Notes: generated from the sequence alone by a model not told the origin. Shown: positions 55,327-64,000, numbered from the stretch's first letter. The stretch: DNA of 64,000 nt from Paraburkholderia sp. CNPSo 3274 (GCF_024206475.1 NZ_JAMBPR010000046.1:1-64000), one strand, 5' to 3'. Numbers and translations: made by a program.

Positions 55327-56538
55327 TTACCACGGCAGCGCGGGGTAGTTCAGCTTGCCCGTGGCGCGCTCTTTCGGCCACACGAGCACGATGCGATTGC
55401 CCTGGATCTGCGCCATGTTGTTCAGGAACGCGGGGTTGTCGCCGTTCGGCGCGAAGCTCACCTTGCCGATCAGCGTGTCGTGCGGCTTCGCGCGCAGTTC
55501 GGCGGCAATACCGTCCTGCTTGAGCGTGCCCGCGTCGGCGGCGCGCGCCATCGCGTCGAACAGAAGCCGCGACTGCACGTAGGCGAATTCGGCCAGATAG
55601 TCGGGTTCCTTGTGATACGCAGCCTGATACGCTTGCACGAAGGCCCGTCCGTCGGCCGTGCCGAAGTCCGCGGGGTATGGCAGCATCGCGCAGCCGATCA
55701 CGTTGTTGACGAGATCGGAATAGTCGGTGGTCATCTTCGGCGTGACGATGGACCACGCGCCCATCACTGCTTTCAGTTGCGGGCGCAGCACCTTGGCGGC
55801 GCGCAGAATGCCGATATAGTCGTTCTCGTAAGCGATCATCAGCAGGACTTCAGGTTTGTCCTGCAAGCGCACCTTGTTCACGAGCGGCTTGAAGTCCGTC
55901 ATCGCCGGGTCGAACGCGTGTACGGTCACCGCCACGCCCTGCGCGCGCAGTTGCGTGGAGACTTCGTTGCTGAGGTCGGTGGTGGCCTGCTTCGTCGAGG
56001 CGAGAATCGAAACCGACTTCACGCCCATGGCGTTCAACTGCCCCACCACGGCCTTCGAGTAGCCCGATGCGGGCCCGATGCGGAAAAAGTGCTTGAGCCC
56101 GCGCGAGGTCATCGCGCTGTCCACGGCCCCCGAGGTGATATAGACGATGCCCGCCTTGTCTGCCGCCTCCGAAGCCGGGCTCACCGAATTGGAGCCGTAG
56201 CCGCCCGTAATGGCGAGCACGCCTTCCGAGGCGAGCTTCTCCACCGCCGAAACGGCCTTGGCGGGCTGCGCCTCGTCGTCGACCACGGTGAGCGCGACTT
56301 TGTGCTTGCCGCTGCCGTTGTTGAAGAGATCGGCGGCGAGCCGAATGCCTTCGAGCTGCGCGTTGCCTGCGCGCGCCATCGAGCCGGTGAGCGGCAACTC
56401 CACACCCACGGGCAGCGTGTCGGCAAATGCGGCGGGCGTATGGGCGAGCAGCGCGCAGGCGCTTGCGGCGCCCGCGCCGATGCGAAAGAGTCCGCGCACG
56501 AGGGCGCGGGGCTTGCTGCGAGTCGCGAAGCGGACCAT
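55327..56538 (-). CDS. ABC transporter substrate-binding protein (type 1, Leu/Ile/Val-like)
   Basis: A 403-residue periplasmic binding protein: signal peptide ending at AAFA, then GVELPLTGSMARAGNAQLEGIRLAAD, AITGGYGSNSVSPASEAADKAG and the type I lobe-hinge sequences. Homologous to the neighbouring binding protein along its whole length. GGAGG lies 5 bp before ATG 56538. The ligand is unknown; aromatic acids or amino acids are the usual choices for this family. Confidence 0.92.
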   Translation of the reverse strand: MVRFATRSKPRALVRGLFRIGAGAASACALLAHTPAAFADTLPVGVELPLTGSMARAGNAQLEGIRLAADLFNNGSGKHKVALTVVDDEAQPAKAVSAVEKLASEGVLAITGGYGSNSVSPASEAADKAGIVYITSGAVDSAMTSRGLKHFFRIGPASGYSKAVVGQLNAMGVKSVSILASTKQATTDLSNEVSTQLRAQGVAVTVHAFDPAMTDFKPLVNKVRLQDKPEVLLMIAYENDYIGILRAAKVLRPQLKAVMGAWSIVTPKMTTDYSDLVNNVIGCAMLPYPADFGTADGRAFVQAYQAAYHKEPDYLAEFAYVQSRLLFDAMARAADAGTLKQDGIAAELRAKPHDTLIGKVSFAPNGDNPAFLNNMAQIQGNRIVLVWPKERATGKLNYPALPW

Positions 56539-56623
56539 CGAACCTCCAAACCTGAGTCTCGGGAATAGGAAGCGGCGCCGTTCACATGCGGCGCTCGCCC
56601 TGTTTCGTTCTTCTATGTTTTTG

Positions 56624-57859
56624 TTACCACGGCACGCCCGGATACACCGGTTTCGCCGTTGCGTAGTTCGCGGGCCAGACGAGCGCAAGCTTGCCGTCGC
56701 GCGCGAACTGGCCCATGTGCGCCACGTAGTTCGCGTTGTCGCCGCGAGCGTCGAACGCCACCTTGCCAATGAACGTGTCGTCGCGCTGGGTGGCGCGCAG
56801 CGTGTCGGCCAGACCGCCCTTGTCGAGCGTGCCCGCTTTCTGCGCGTCCGCGATCGCGTCGAAGAGCAGTTGCGCGTAGACGAACGACGTCTGCGACTGA
56901 TAGTTCGAGCTGGTCTTGAAGAGCCGCTGGTACGTGTCGGAGAAGTCGCGCTGGTCCGCCGAGCGGTAGTCAGCCGGCGAGGAGAGCACGGTTGCGCCGT
57001 ACACGTTCGGCACGAGGTCGGGGAATGACTGCGCCATCTTCGGGCTCGCGAACGCCCACGGCGCCGCAATCGCCTTGAGGTCGGGCTTGAGCACGCGCGA
57101 GGCGCGCAGAATCCCCACGTAGTCGTTCTCGTAGCCGAGCATCGCCATGGCGTCGGGCTTGTCCTGCAGCTTGACCTTGTTGATAAGCGGCTTGAAGTCG
57201 CTGATCGAGGGATCGTAGGCATGCAGGAAGGTCTTCATGCCCTGCGCCTTGAGAGCCGTGTCGAGCTGCCTGGCCAGGTCGCTCGTTGCGTCCTTCGTCG
57301 AGTAGACGATCGCCACCGACTTCACGCCCAGCGTGTTGAAGAGGCCCACCATGCCCTTCGTGTAGCCGGGCGTGTTGCTCACGCGGAAGAAGTTCTTCAG
57401 ACCGCGCGTGACCATGTCATCGCTGGTGCCGCCCGACGTCACGTAGACGAGTCCGGCCTTGCTCGCGGCTTCCGACGCCGGGCCGGCGCAGTTCGAATTG
57501 GCCGCGCCCGCAATCGCGACCACATGCTGCGAGGCGAGCTGCTCAACTGCGGCAACGGCCTTGGCCGGGTTCGATTCGTCGTCGACGGCCACCAGCGTGA
57601 TCTTGTCCTGCGGATGACGCCGGTTGTAGATGTCGGCCGCCACCTGAATGCCGCGGTACATTTCGGTGCCCGCCTGCGCGAGCGCGCCGGTGAGCGGTAG
57701 TTCCACGCCCACGCGCCATTCTGTGGCGTGCGCGAACGACGGCGCGAGTGCGATGGCCAGCGCCGCCGCCAGCGCACCGCGCAGGTGCGTCTGTACGGGC
57801 CGCCCGCGTTGGGGTTTGCCGATGCTCACGTGCTGCCCGCGCGTCTTGAGTCGCGTCAT
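56624..57859 (-). CDS. ABC transporter substrate-binding protein, paralogue
   Basis: A 411-residue periplasmic binding protein with a longer N-region before the signal helix (cleavage after SFAHA), then GVELPLTGALAQAGTEMYRGIQVAAD and AIAGAANSNCAGPASEAASKAG. The two binding proteins clearly derive from a duplication and share the membrane part downstream, which suggests a transporter accepting two ligands. It is first in the liv unit. Confidence 0.9.
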   Translation of the reverse strand: MTRLKTRGQHVSIGKPQRGRPVQTHLRGALAAALAIALAPSFAHATEWRVGVELPLTGALAQAGTEMYRGIQVAADIYNRRHPQDKITLVAVDDESNPAKAVAAVEQLASQHVVAIAGAANSNCAGPASEAASKAGLVYVTSGGTSDDMVTRGLKNFFRVSNTPGYTKGMVGLFNTLGVKSVAIVYSTKDATSDLARQLDTALKAQGMKTFLHAYDPSISDFKPLINKVKLQDKPDAMAMLGYENDYVGILRASRVLKPDLKAIAAPWAFASPKMAQSFPDLVPNVYGATVLSSPADYRSADQRDFSDTYQRLFKTSSNYQSQTSFVYAQLLFDAIADAQKAGTLDKGGLADTLRATQRDDTFIGKVAFDARGDNANYVAHMGQFARDGKLALVWPANYATAKPVYPGVPW

Positions 57860-58075
57860 GTCTCCTCCTTTGCCTTTTGGGGCTTTTGTGTGCTTTGGAG
57901 TGTGCTGCGCGGTGGCCGCCTGATTCGCTCATGCGCGCCACTGGACAGGTGCCAGTGTGGTTCAGGCGCGTGAGGCCAACAATTCGTTTTCGGGAAAGCG
58001 GGCGTTCGGCTGGCTGGAAGTCGGCATTTGTCCCAATGCCTGCGCGCGTGCAGCCTGCGGATCTATCGAGAAGGG

Positions 58076-58107
58076 GCGAAAAAAAACCGCTGCACTGAGG
58101 CAGCGGT
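58076..58107 (-). terminator. Terminator after the KfrA-like gene
   Basis: On the minus strand ACCGCTGC pairs with GCAGCGGT over a 6-nt loop and is followed by a run of at least eight T (A on the plus strand, 58079-58086). It is about 65 bp after the stop of the KfrA-like gene. The remaining gap to 57860 contains the upstream region of the second binding-protein gene and nothing else recognised. Confidence 0.8.
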
Positions 58108-58173
58108 CATTGAGAAACGGCTCGGCGCACCGCACTCGCGATGCGCCATCAAAACGTACGGTCTACGGTGCGC

Positions 58174-59601
58174 TCAGGCCGGCGCGTTTTCGGTGCTCAG
58201 CTTCGACACCATGCCGGTCTTGGCGTCGTAGGCATAGCCCTGCTGCTCGAGATGGGCGCTGACCGCTTCGACGACCACTTGCTGCTGGGATTCCTTGCGC
58301 AGCAGTTCATGCTCCGGCACGACCTGGCCCAGCTCGGCGGCGAGGCGGCGGCTCAGCGAGGCTTCGCCGGCGCTGCGGGCCAGACCCACGATCGCCTTTT
58401 CGTTGGCCTGGGCCAGTTGCTGCTTCAGTCCGTTCGCGTACTCGGACCAGCGCTTGATGTTCTCGCGCGCATCGGTAATCGCGGCGGCGTGCTTGGCCGT
58501 ATCGCTGGCAAGCTGGGCCTTCAGCGCCTCGACTTCTTCCGCATCGGCGGCCGCCGGCTGTGCCTCGGCTGCGCCCTCGGCGGCTTCGCTCGACGCCGCG
58601 GCCTTGACGAATTCGCCCAGTTCGGCGAGTTCGGTCGTGCGCTGCTGCGCGGCGTCGGCACGCTCCTGCGCTTCGGTCAAGCTCGCCGAGAGACGCGCGA
58701 TTTCGGAGGCGTCGGCCGTGCGCTCGTCGCTCAGGCTGGCGAGCTGCTGCTGGGCATTCTGTAGTTCGGTTGCGGCGGCGTCCCGCTCGGCCTGCGCTCC
58801 GGCGACCTGCTCACGCTGGGCCGCGTGCGCTTCCTGCTCGGCCTGCAGCGCCGCGCGAATCGCTTCGAGTTCGCCTTCGAGCTTCGCAACCGCTTCCGCA
58901 TGGGCGGCTTCCAGCGCTGCGCGCTCCGCTTCGTCGTTCTCGGTCGAAGCTGCCGACTCGGCCTCCTCGCCTGCCGCTGCCGCTGCCGCTGCGGCTTCGG
59001 CAGCCTGGCTCGCGTGCGCTTCGCGCTCGGCGGCCAGTTCCGCGACCGCGCGCTCCAGTTCTGCCTCGAGGGCCGAAACGCGCTCGGCCAGTTCCTCCGC
59101 GCGCTTCTCCGCTGTGTCGGCGCGCTGCATCGCGCTCGCGATGTCTTCCTCCAGACCCGACCCGGCATCGGTCTTCGTCTCGTAGGCGCGCGTCATCTTA
59201 TCCAGCTGGACTTGCAGGGCGTCGAGTTCCTGGACGGTGGTCTGCAGTTCCTCGAGCGCGTTATCGCGTTCGTTGCACGCGTCCTCGACGCGCTCGCGCA
59301 TCGACTGCAGACGGCGCGCCACGGCGCGCTCGGCCTCGTCCTGCGCCGACGTCCACAAGCGATCGAGCGCGTCGCGCATCGTGTCCGTCACGGTTTCTGG
59401 CAACGCAGGGCGTTCCACGACTTGCTGGACGCGCGGCGCACGCTCTTCGCGCCACTTGCGCAGCGAGGCAGCCACTGCGACCACCGAGCCGGTATGAACT
59501 TCAGACCAGATGGCCATGGGAGAAACCTTCTGGCCCTCGTCGGCCATCCGTTCCGCGATTTCAGCAACCAGGTCGTCCGTGATCGTAATGCTGCTTGACA
59601 T
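58174..59601 (-). CDS. KfrA-like DNA-binding coiled-coil protein
   Basis: A 475-residue protein. Residues 1-115 (TITDDLVAEIAERMADEGQKVSPMAIW and SLRKWREERAP) fit the KfrA N-terminal DNA-binding domain. Residues 120-350 form a very long Ala/Glu-rich coiled coil, and the C-terminal 80 residues (NIKRWSEYANGLKQQLAQANEK, then SAHLEQQGYAYDAKTGMVSKL) are less repetitive. KfrA proteins are best known from plasmids, where they act in maintenance and autorepression; chromosomal versions exist in Burkholderiales. It is monocistronic, with a terminator. The long-frame start at 59628 is replaced by ATG 59601. Confidence 0.82.
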   Translation of the reverse strand: MSSSITITDDLVAEIAERMADEGQKVSPMAIWSEVHTGSVVAVAASLRKWREERAPRVQQVVERPALPETVTDTMRDALDRLWTSAQDEAERAVARRLQSMRERVEDACNERDNALEELQTTVQELDALQVQLDKMTRAYETKTDAGSGLEEDIASAMQRADTAEKRAEELAERVSALEAELERAVAELAAEREAHASQAAEAAAAAAAAGEEAESAASTENDEAERAALEAAHAEAVAKLEGELEAIRAALQAEQEAHAAQREQVAGAQAERDAAATELQNAQQQLASLSDERTADASEIARLSASLTEAQERADAAQQRTTELAELGEFVKAAASSEAAEGAAEAQPAAADAEEVEALKAQLASDTAKHAAAITDARENIKRWSEYANGLKQQLAQANEKAIVGLARSAGEASLSRRLAAELGQVVPEHELLRKESQQQVVVEAVSAHLEQQGYAYDAKTGMVSKLSTENAPA

Positions 59602-59811
59602 ATATGCCTCGAGAAAGTGCGAGCCCACCCCGCGTTTCTAGAGATTGTCGGGCAACCACCTCCCGGTTAATCGCTCGAAAAGCCGGGTTTAAGGGGAGGT
59701 GTTCACAGGATTGCGCTGCCTGGGGTGGGTGGCTTCAAACTGATGCCGGACCCCTGGATGACGCCGCCACGGCGTGCGCGGTGAGCGCCTGCCCGATCAA
59801 AGCGCGCCTGG

Positions 59812-60648
59812 TTATCCCACCTGCTTTGAAAACGCCAACGTACTGGGCCTCGCATACCCAAGCAGTGCCGACACTTCCGCCGCGCCGCGCGCGATCAGCG
59901 TCTTGAAACGCTCCATGCCCGGCACGCCGCGGCTGACCGGCGTGCCCATCACGAGCGCCGCGATCACCGCGCCCGACTCGTCGCGGATCGGCGCGGCAAA
60001 GCCCACCACGTCGGCGGAACTCTGCTCGACCGTGGCGGCCACACCGGTCTCGGCCACTTCCTTGAGGAGCGCCTTCAGCTCGCGCTTTTGCGTGCGCGTA
60101 GCAGGCGTGTGAACGCGCAATTCGGCCGTGCGGAAATACTCGGTTTGCTGCGCCTCGCTCATCGCGGCCAGCAACACGCGTCCGCCCGAGGAGGAAAAGA
60201 GTTCGCGCCGCTCGCCGATGCCCGCAATGAAGCGGATCGCGCTGCGGCTCTCCGCCGACATCACATAGACCATGGATGGCCGGTCGCTCGCGAGTTGACC
60301 GATCAGGATCGTTTCGCCCGCTTCGAGCGCCAGGCGCTCCATCACGGGGCGCGCGATCTCGGGAAAGCGCCGCTGCGCGACGATGGCCGCGCCAAGCTTG
60401 AACGCTTCTACGCCGAGCGCGTACTTGCCGCCGTCATGCGTGAGATAGTGCGCGTGCGTGAGCGCGCGCAGCAGCGCGAGGAGGCTCGTTTTCGGCGTGG
60501 CGCTCAGGTCCGCCAGTTCGGTGAGCGTGGCGCCTTGCGGATGGTCGGCGAGAATGCGCAGTACCTGCACGATGCGCGTAGTCGCCCGCGGCCCGGGCGA
60601 CGCGGTGGATTCGGTGCCCGCTTCGCGGTCTTCGGGGTGGTGCGCCAT
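59812..60648 (-). CDS. IclR family transcriptional regulator
   Basis: A 278-residue IclR protein. The winged helix reads RIVQVLRILADHPQGATLTELADLSATPKTSLLALLRAL, and the ligand domain contains GETILIGQLASDRPSMVYV and VGFAAPIRDESGAVIAAL. ATG 60648 is the likely start. It is encoded after the CoA-transferase gene on the same strand (96 bp gap), and IclR-type operator repeats lie upstream of the divergent MaoC gene, so it probably controls this gene set. Confidence 0.9.
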   Translation of the reverse strand: MAHHPEDREAGTESTASPGPRATTRIVQVLRILADHPQGATLTELADLSATPKTSLLALLRALTHAHYLTHDGGKYALGVEAFKLGAAIVAQRRFPEIARPVMERLALEAGETILIGQLASDRPSMVYVMSAESRSAIRFIAGIGERRELFSSSGGRVLLAAMSEAQQTEYFRTAELRVHTPATRTQKRELKALLKEVAETGVAATVEQSSADVVGFAAPIRDESGAVIAALVMGTPVSRGVPGMERFKTLIARGAAEVSALLGYARPSTLAFSKQVG

Positions 60649-60744
60649 GGATCGATTGACGGTTGAACGGTGCGAAAAATTATACATGTCGCCCTGCTCT
60701 CGAAAGGGATGCGAACCAGCTGCGACGCGGCAACCAGGGCGCGC

Positions 60745-62097
60745 TCAAACGGCCTCCTCCTGCTGACTCGCGCTCGCCACCGCGCTCGCGCCGATCGCCC
60801 CGCTCGCGCACAGCGCGTCGATGTGCGCGGTGTCGAGACCGAGCAGATCGTCGAGCAGCGTACGCGTGTGCTCGCCGAGCAAGGGCGGCGGCACGTCGTA
60901 TTCCACGGGCGTTGCCGACAAGCGCAGCGGACTCGCCACGCTCGGCGACGTGCCCGCCAGCGGATGCGCAATGCGACGCACGGTTTCACGCGCACGCGCA
61001 TGCTCGGAGCCGAACGCCTGCGCCACGTCGTTGATCGGCCCGCACGGCACGCCGCACGCTTCGAGCGCGTCGATCCACGCGTCACGCGTGCGCGTGCGAA
61101 ACGCCTTTTCGAGCACCGGCAGCAGCAGCGCGCGATTCACGCTGCGCGCGCTGTTGGTGGCGAAGCGCGGGTCCGCCGCGAGTTCGTTCAGATCCATCGC
61201 GCCGCACAGCGACCGGAACTGGCTGTCGTTGCCGCACGCGAGAATCAGATGACCGTCGCTGGCCGCGAAGGTCTGGTACGGGACGACGTTGGGATGCGCG
61301 TTACCCAGGCGCCGGGGCACCTCGCCCGTGCAGAGGTAATTCATCGACTGGTTCGCGAGCATCGCGAGCTGGCAGTCGACCAGCGCAATGTCGATATGCT
61401 GGCCGAGGCCGCTGCGCTGCCGCTCGATCACGGCGGCGAGCACGCCCGTCGTCGCGTACATGCCGGCCATCAGGTCCGTGACCGCCACGCCGACTTTCTG
61501 AGGACCGCCGCCGGGCGTCTCGTCGGGCTCGCCCGTCACGCTCATGAGGCCGCCCATGCCCTGAATAAGGAAGTCGTAGCCGGCACGGTGCGCGAGCGGC
61601 CCGCTCTGCCCGAAGCCCGTGACCGAGCAGTAGATGAGCGCGGGATTGAGCGCCGCGAGGCTCTCATAGTCGAGCCCGTACTTCTTCAGGCCACCCACCT
61701 TGAAGTTCTCCACCAGCACGTCGCACTGGCGCGCAAGTTCGCGGATCAGCGCGGCGCCTTCGGGCGCGGCGATGTCCACCGCCATCGAAAGCTTGCCGCG
61801 GTTCGCGCATTGGTAATACGCGCTTTCCACGGTGTCGCGGCCAGCTTCGTCGCGCAGGTAGGGCGGCCCCCACGAACGCGTTTCGTCACCGTTGCCGGGC
61901 CGTTCGATCTTGATCACCTGCGCGCCGAGATCGGCAAGATTTTGTGTGCACCACGGCCCTGCCAGCACGCGGGAAAGATCGAGCACCCGCATGCCTTCCA
62001 GCGGCCGGCCGCGCTGGCCGCCCTGTTGCTGTGCTTGTTGTCGTACCTGCGTTGTCGTCGACTGCGATGCCGATGCTTCTCTCGTTTGCTGCTGCAT
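60745..62097 (-). CDS. CaiB/BaiF family CoA-transferase
   Basis: A 450-residue family III CoA-transferase. MRVLDLSRVLAGPWCTQNLADLGAQVIKIE opens the fold, and the catalytic Asp is in RAGYDFLIQGMGG; DIALVDCQLAMLANQ and PYQTFAASDGHLILA follow. The first 30 residues are Gln-rich and not conserved. It activates an organic acid with CoA from a donor thioester. It is next to a MaoC hydratase gene and a dicarboxylate-type MHS transporter, so a short-chain (possibly dicarboxylic) acid is the likely substrate. Confidence 0.92.
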   Translation of the reverse strand: MQQQTREASASQSTTTQVRQQAQQQGGQRGRPLEGMRVLDLSRVLAGPWCTQNLADLGAQVIKIERPGNGDETRSWGPPYLRDEAGRDTVESAYYQCANRGKLSMAVDIAAPEGAALIRELARQCDVLVENFKVGGLKKYGLDYESLAALNPALIYCSVTGFGQSGPLAHRAGYDFLIQGMGGLMSVTGEPDETPGGGPQKVGVAVTDLMAGMYATTGVLAAVIERQRSGLGQHIDIALVDCQLAMLANQSMNYLCTGEVPRRLGNAHPNVVPYQTFAASDGHLILACGNDSQFRSLCGAMDLNELAADPRFATNSARSVNRALLLPVLEKAFRTRTRDAWIDALEACGVPCGPINDVAQAFGSEHARARETVRRIAHPLAGTSPSVASPLRLSATPVEYDVPPPLLGEHTRTLLDDLLGLDTAHIDALCASGAIGASAVASASQQEEAV

Positions 62098-62158
62098 GTG
62101 AAATGACCTCTGCCGGGATTGCGGAACTACACGTTCGAGCGCTGCGCGTGCGCCATGC

Positions 62159-63466
62159 TCATTCGAGCGGCTTGCCCGCCGTTTCGGGCATGCGCCAGTA
62201 AGCGAAAAGACTCACGGCCGCGCCCGCGCACACGTAGGCGAGAAACCAGCCTTCGCGCTGCTGCGATTGCAGCCACGTCATGAGATACGGTGTCGTGCCG
62301 CCGAGCAGGGCGACCACGAGGTTGTACGCCGCGCCAATGCCGATGCCGCGCACCGCGGTCGAGAACAGCTCGGCCATGACCGCTGGCGCGATAGCCGAAT
62401 AAAGACCATAAGTCAGCAAGCCGAAGCATTCGACGAGCAGCATCGACGTCACGCTCGGCCCGATCGAGCGCACCACCGGATAGAGGAACACGAGATAGGC
62501 CGCCGCAAACACCATCAATTGCGGACGCCGCCCGAAACGATCCGACAACGCGCCGAAAAACGGCTGCGCGATCATGAAGATGGCAATGCTCAGCGTGCTG
62601 GCCAGAAATGCGTCCGCTGGGGTCGCGCCCGCGTGGCGGATCGCGTAGATCGGCATGAAGCTGATGAAGAGATAGAAGCTGAACGCACCCAGCACGCTGA
62701 TGCCCACGAGGCGCAGCACGGCCGTGCGATGTTGCGTCCACGTCCACCACAGCGAGCGGCGCTCGATACGCCCCGAACGGCGCAGTTGCTCGAACGCATG
62801 CGTTTCGCCCACGTTGCGGCGCATCCAGAAGCCCGCGAGCGAGCCACATCCGCCAATGAAGAAGGGAATGCGCCAGCCCCACGCCACGAGCGCTTCCTTC
62901 GGCATCACGTTCGTCATCACGCTGGCAAGCGCGGAAGCGAGCAGCAGGCCCGCCGCGATACTGAAGAACAGGAAGCTGCCATACAGCCCGCGACGCTTCG
63001 CAGGCGCGGATTCCGCGAGGAAGGTGGTGGCCGCGCCGTACTCGCCGCCGACCGAGAGGCCCTGCACCATGCGCAGCACCGTCAAGAGTATGGGCGCGAG
63101 CACGCCGATCGTCGTGTAGGTGGGCAGTACGGAAATCAGCAGCGAGGAACCCGCCATCATCATGATGGTGAGCGTGAGCGCGGCGCGCCGTCCAAAGCGA
63201 TCGGAGAAGCCGCCGATCACCCAGCCGCCCAGCGGCCGCATGAAGAAGCCCACGGCGAACACGGCAAAGGTCGCGAGCAGCGAGGCGGTGTCGTTCTCGG
63301 CGGGAAAGAACTGCTTGCTGAAGTAGATCGCAAAGGTCGTATACACCGACCAGTCGAACCACTCCACCACGTTGCCGACACTGCCTGCAAATATGACGCT
63401 GGCCGTGCGTCGCGGCGCCGCTTCGGCCGCCGCGCCTGCCTGCGCGATCTCGGGGTTGGCGTTCAT
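62159..63466 (-). CDS. MFS transporter, metabolite:H+ symporter (MHS) type
   Basis: A 435-residue major facilitator protein with 12 helices. GSVGNVVEWFDWSVYTTFAIYF and GGWVIGGFSDRFGRRAAL (motif A) are diagnostic of the MHS group (shikimate, alpha-ketoglutarate, citrate, proline transporters). ATG 63466 is supported by GGAG; the longer frame adds a non-conserved head. It is first in a unit with the CoA-transferase and the IclR regulator and is divergent from a MaoC gene. Confidence 0.92.
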   Translation of the reverse strand: MNANPEIAQAGAAAEAAPRRTASVIFAGSVGNVVEWFDWSVYTTFAIYFSKQFFPAENDTASLLATFAVFAVGFFMRPLGGWVIGGFSDRFGRRAALTLTIMMMAGSSLLISVLPTYTTIGVLAPILLTVLRMVQGLSVGGEYGAATTFLAESAPAKRRGLYGSFLFFSIAAGLLLASALASVMTNVMPKEALVAWGWRIPFFIGGCGSLAGFWMRRNVGETHAFEQLRRSGRIERRSLWWTWTQHRTAVLRLVGISVLGAFSFYLFISFMPIYAIRHAGATPADAFLASTLSIAIFMIAQPFFGALSDRFGRRPQLMVFAAAYLVFLYPVVRSIGPSVTSMLLVECFGLLTYGLYSAIAPAVMAELFSTAVRGIGIGAAYNLVVALLGGTTPYLMTWLQSQQREGWFLAYVCAGAAVSLFAYWRMPETAGKPLE

Positions 63467-63559
63467 CCAGCTTGTCTCCTTGATTCCTGTTTTCAGGTTT
63501 ATTCGAATTGCTCTGGCTGCCGGGCCGGCGGAGCCGGTCTCGGGTTCCGAATGTAGCAT

Positions 63560-63727
63560 CGGATTCTGAATACCGAACGAGGCGCGTGCCTGGCGTATAC
63601 CCTCAAAGCGTTAAAATCTCGCCCAATTGTTCTTTATAAACATAATCTTACCAACACACTCCGGGTGGATTGGCCTGTTCCGATATTCGAACCGTGTTGC
63701 CGATATCGAAACTCGATTCTAGAATCG
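63560..63727. promoter_or_regulatory. Cluster of IclR-type operator repeats, MHS/MaoC intergenic region
   Basis: Four related palindromic elements lie in the 310-bp gap: GTTCGGTATTCAGAATCCG read on the minus strand (63560-63578), GTTCCGATATTCGAAC (63677-63692), GCCGATATCGAAAC (63699-63712) and CGATTCTAGAATCG (63714-63727, perfect palindrome). They share GTTCCGAT-type half-sites, resembling IclR/PcaU-type boxes. Two or three sit where they could control the MaoC promoter and one near the MHS gene start. Confidence 0.55.
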
Positions 63728-63776
63728 GAACACGATACCGGCGCAGCGCGCCATCCAACACTGGAGGAAGACAGGC

Positions 63777-64000
63777 ATGACGACACACGAAGACGCCCAA
63801 CTACTCGGACGCGGTTTCTACTGGCAGGAGCTGCAAGCGGGTCAGCGCTTTCGCACGTTCCGGCGCACGGTCACGGAAACCGACCTGGTCAATTTCATTT
63901 CGGCAACCGGCATGCTGGAGGCGATCTTCATCGACGCGCATTTCGAACACGGCGCCATGAGCGGCCGCCCCGTGCCGGGCGCGCTCACGAGCGGCCTGAT
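63777..64000 (+). CDS. MaoC family dehydratase (cut by window edge)
   Basis: The first 74 residues are visible: GRGFYWQELQAGQRFRTFRRTVTETDLVNF, then TGMLEAIFIDAHFEHGAM and PVPGALTSGLI, a single-hot-dog MaoC hydratase start. GGAGGAAG precedes ATG 63777. It is divergent from the MHS/CaiB/IclR unit and probably works with it on a CoA thioester. Confidence 0.85.
   Translation, partial: MTTHEDAQLLGRGFYWQELQAGQRFRTFRRTVTETDLVNFISATGMLEAIFIDAHFEHGAMSGRPVPGALTSGL

Overview
The window is a high-GC, gene-dense chromosomal or megaplasmid segment from a Burkholderiales bacterium, most likely Paraburkholderia, Burkholderia or Caballeronia. The evidence is the gene content: a phasin next to an intracellular PHA depolymerase, a DUF4148 protein, an OmpC-type porin fragment, many LysR regulators, antABC/catBCA-type and 3-hydroxybenzoate/gentisate cassettes, a KfrA-like protein and an IS256-family transposase. 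I saw no rRNA, tRNA or CRISPR. Products and families were assigned by recognising motifs by eye, without database searches.

Layout. 0-3 kb: edge of an IS256-type element, a DUF445 membrane protein and a PHA depolymerase/phasin pair. 3-9.6 kb: an acyl-CoA synthetase scar, then an acyl-CoA dehydrogenase / SDR / phosphotransferase / histidine phosphatase operon, a LysR regulator and a class II aldolase. 9.7-21 kb: mixed metabolism, with a LysR regulator carrying an internal deletion, a hydrolase, a GNAT, a D-2-hydroxyacid dehydrogenase, a degenerate HD-GYP/LuxR protein, a molybdopterin oxidoreductase / cytochrome b operon, SDR + MaoC, a tautomerase and an old yellow enzyme, ending in a porin/MFS deletion scar. 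21.4-29.9 kb: a complete 3-hydroxyanthranilate lower pathway (nbaF, nbaC, LysR gene, nbaE, H, J, I, G, D), all on the minus strand. 29.85-34.3 kb: an anthranilate-to-catechol block (antABC diverging from catB'/catA) that is decayed: antC has an in-frame stop and a replaced C-terminus, and catB, catC and the catA start are lost in one deletion. 34.4-35.6 kb: a DUF4863 (hydroxylaminobenzoate lyase-like) gene and an FMN reductase. 35.7-43.7 kb: CMD/MerR pair, hybrid histidine kinase, hemerythrin, small envelope/stress proteins, cupin, acetoacetate decarboxylase and a SulP/patatin scar. 43.7-51.4 kb: LysR/MFS pair and a 3-hydroxybenzoate-gentisate operon in the order D-H-I-M. 51.4-52 kb: a large inverted repeat. 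52-58 kb: a branched-chain-type (liv) ABC transporter with two binding proteins. 58-64 kb: KfrA-like coiled-coil protein, then IclR, CaiB CoA-transferase and MHS transporter genes divergent from a MaoC gene.

Main discovery. Three transcription units (nbaF-C, nbaE-H-J-I-G-D and DUF4863-FMN reductase) carry nearly the same promoter: a TATTC-N7-GAATA-like LysR box, 14 nt, the block TTTGATTATYCG, 15 nt, then CCTANACT, with identical spacing in all three. This ties the DUF4863/FMN reductase pair to the 3-hydroxyanthranilate pathway and suggests a nitrobenzoate or hydroxylaminobenzoate upper pathway feeding it, probably under the LysR protein encoded inside the cluster. The inactivated ant/cat block lies between the two parts of this regulon.

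A second theme is gene decay. At least seven scars (acyl-CoA synthetase, porin/MFS, antC, catB/catA, SulP/patatin, aldo-keto reductase, LysR internal deletion) point to recent deletion and gene loss.
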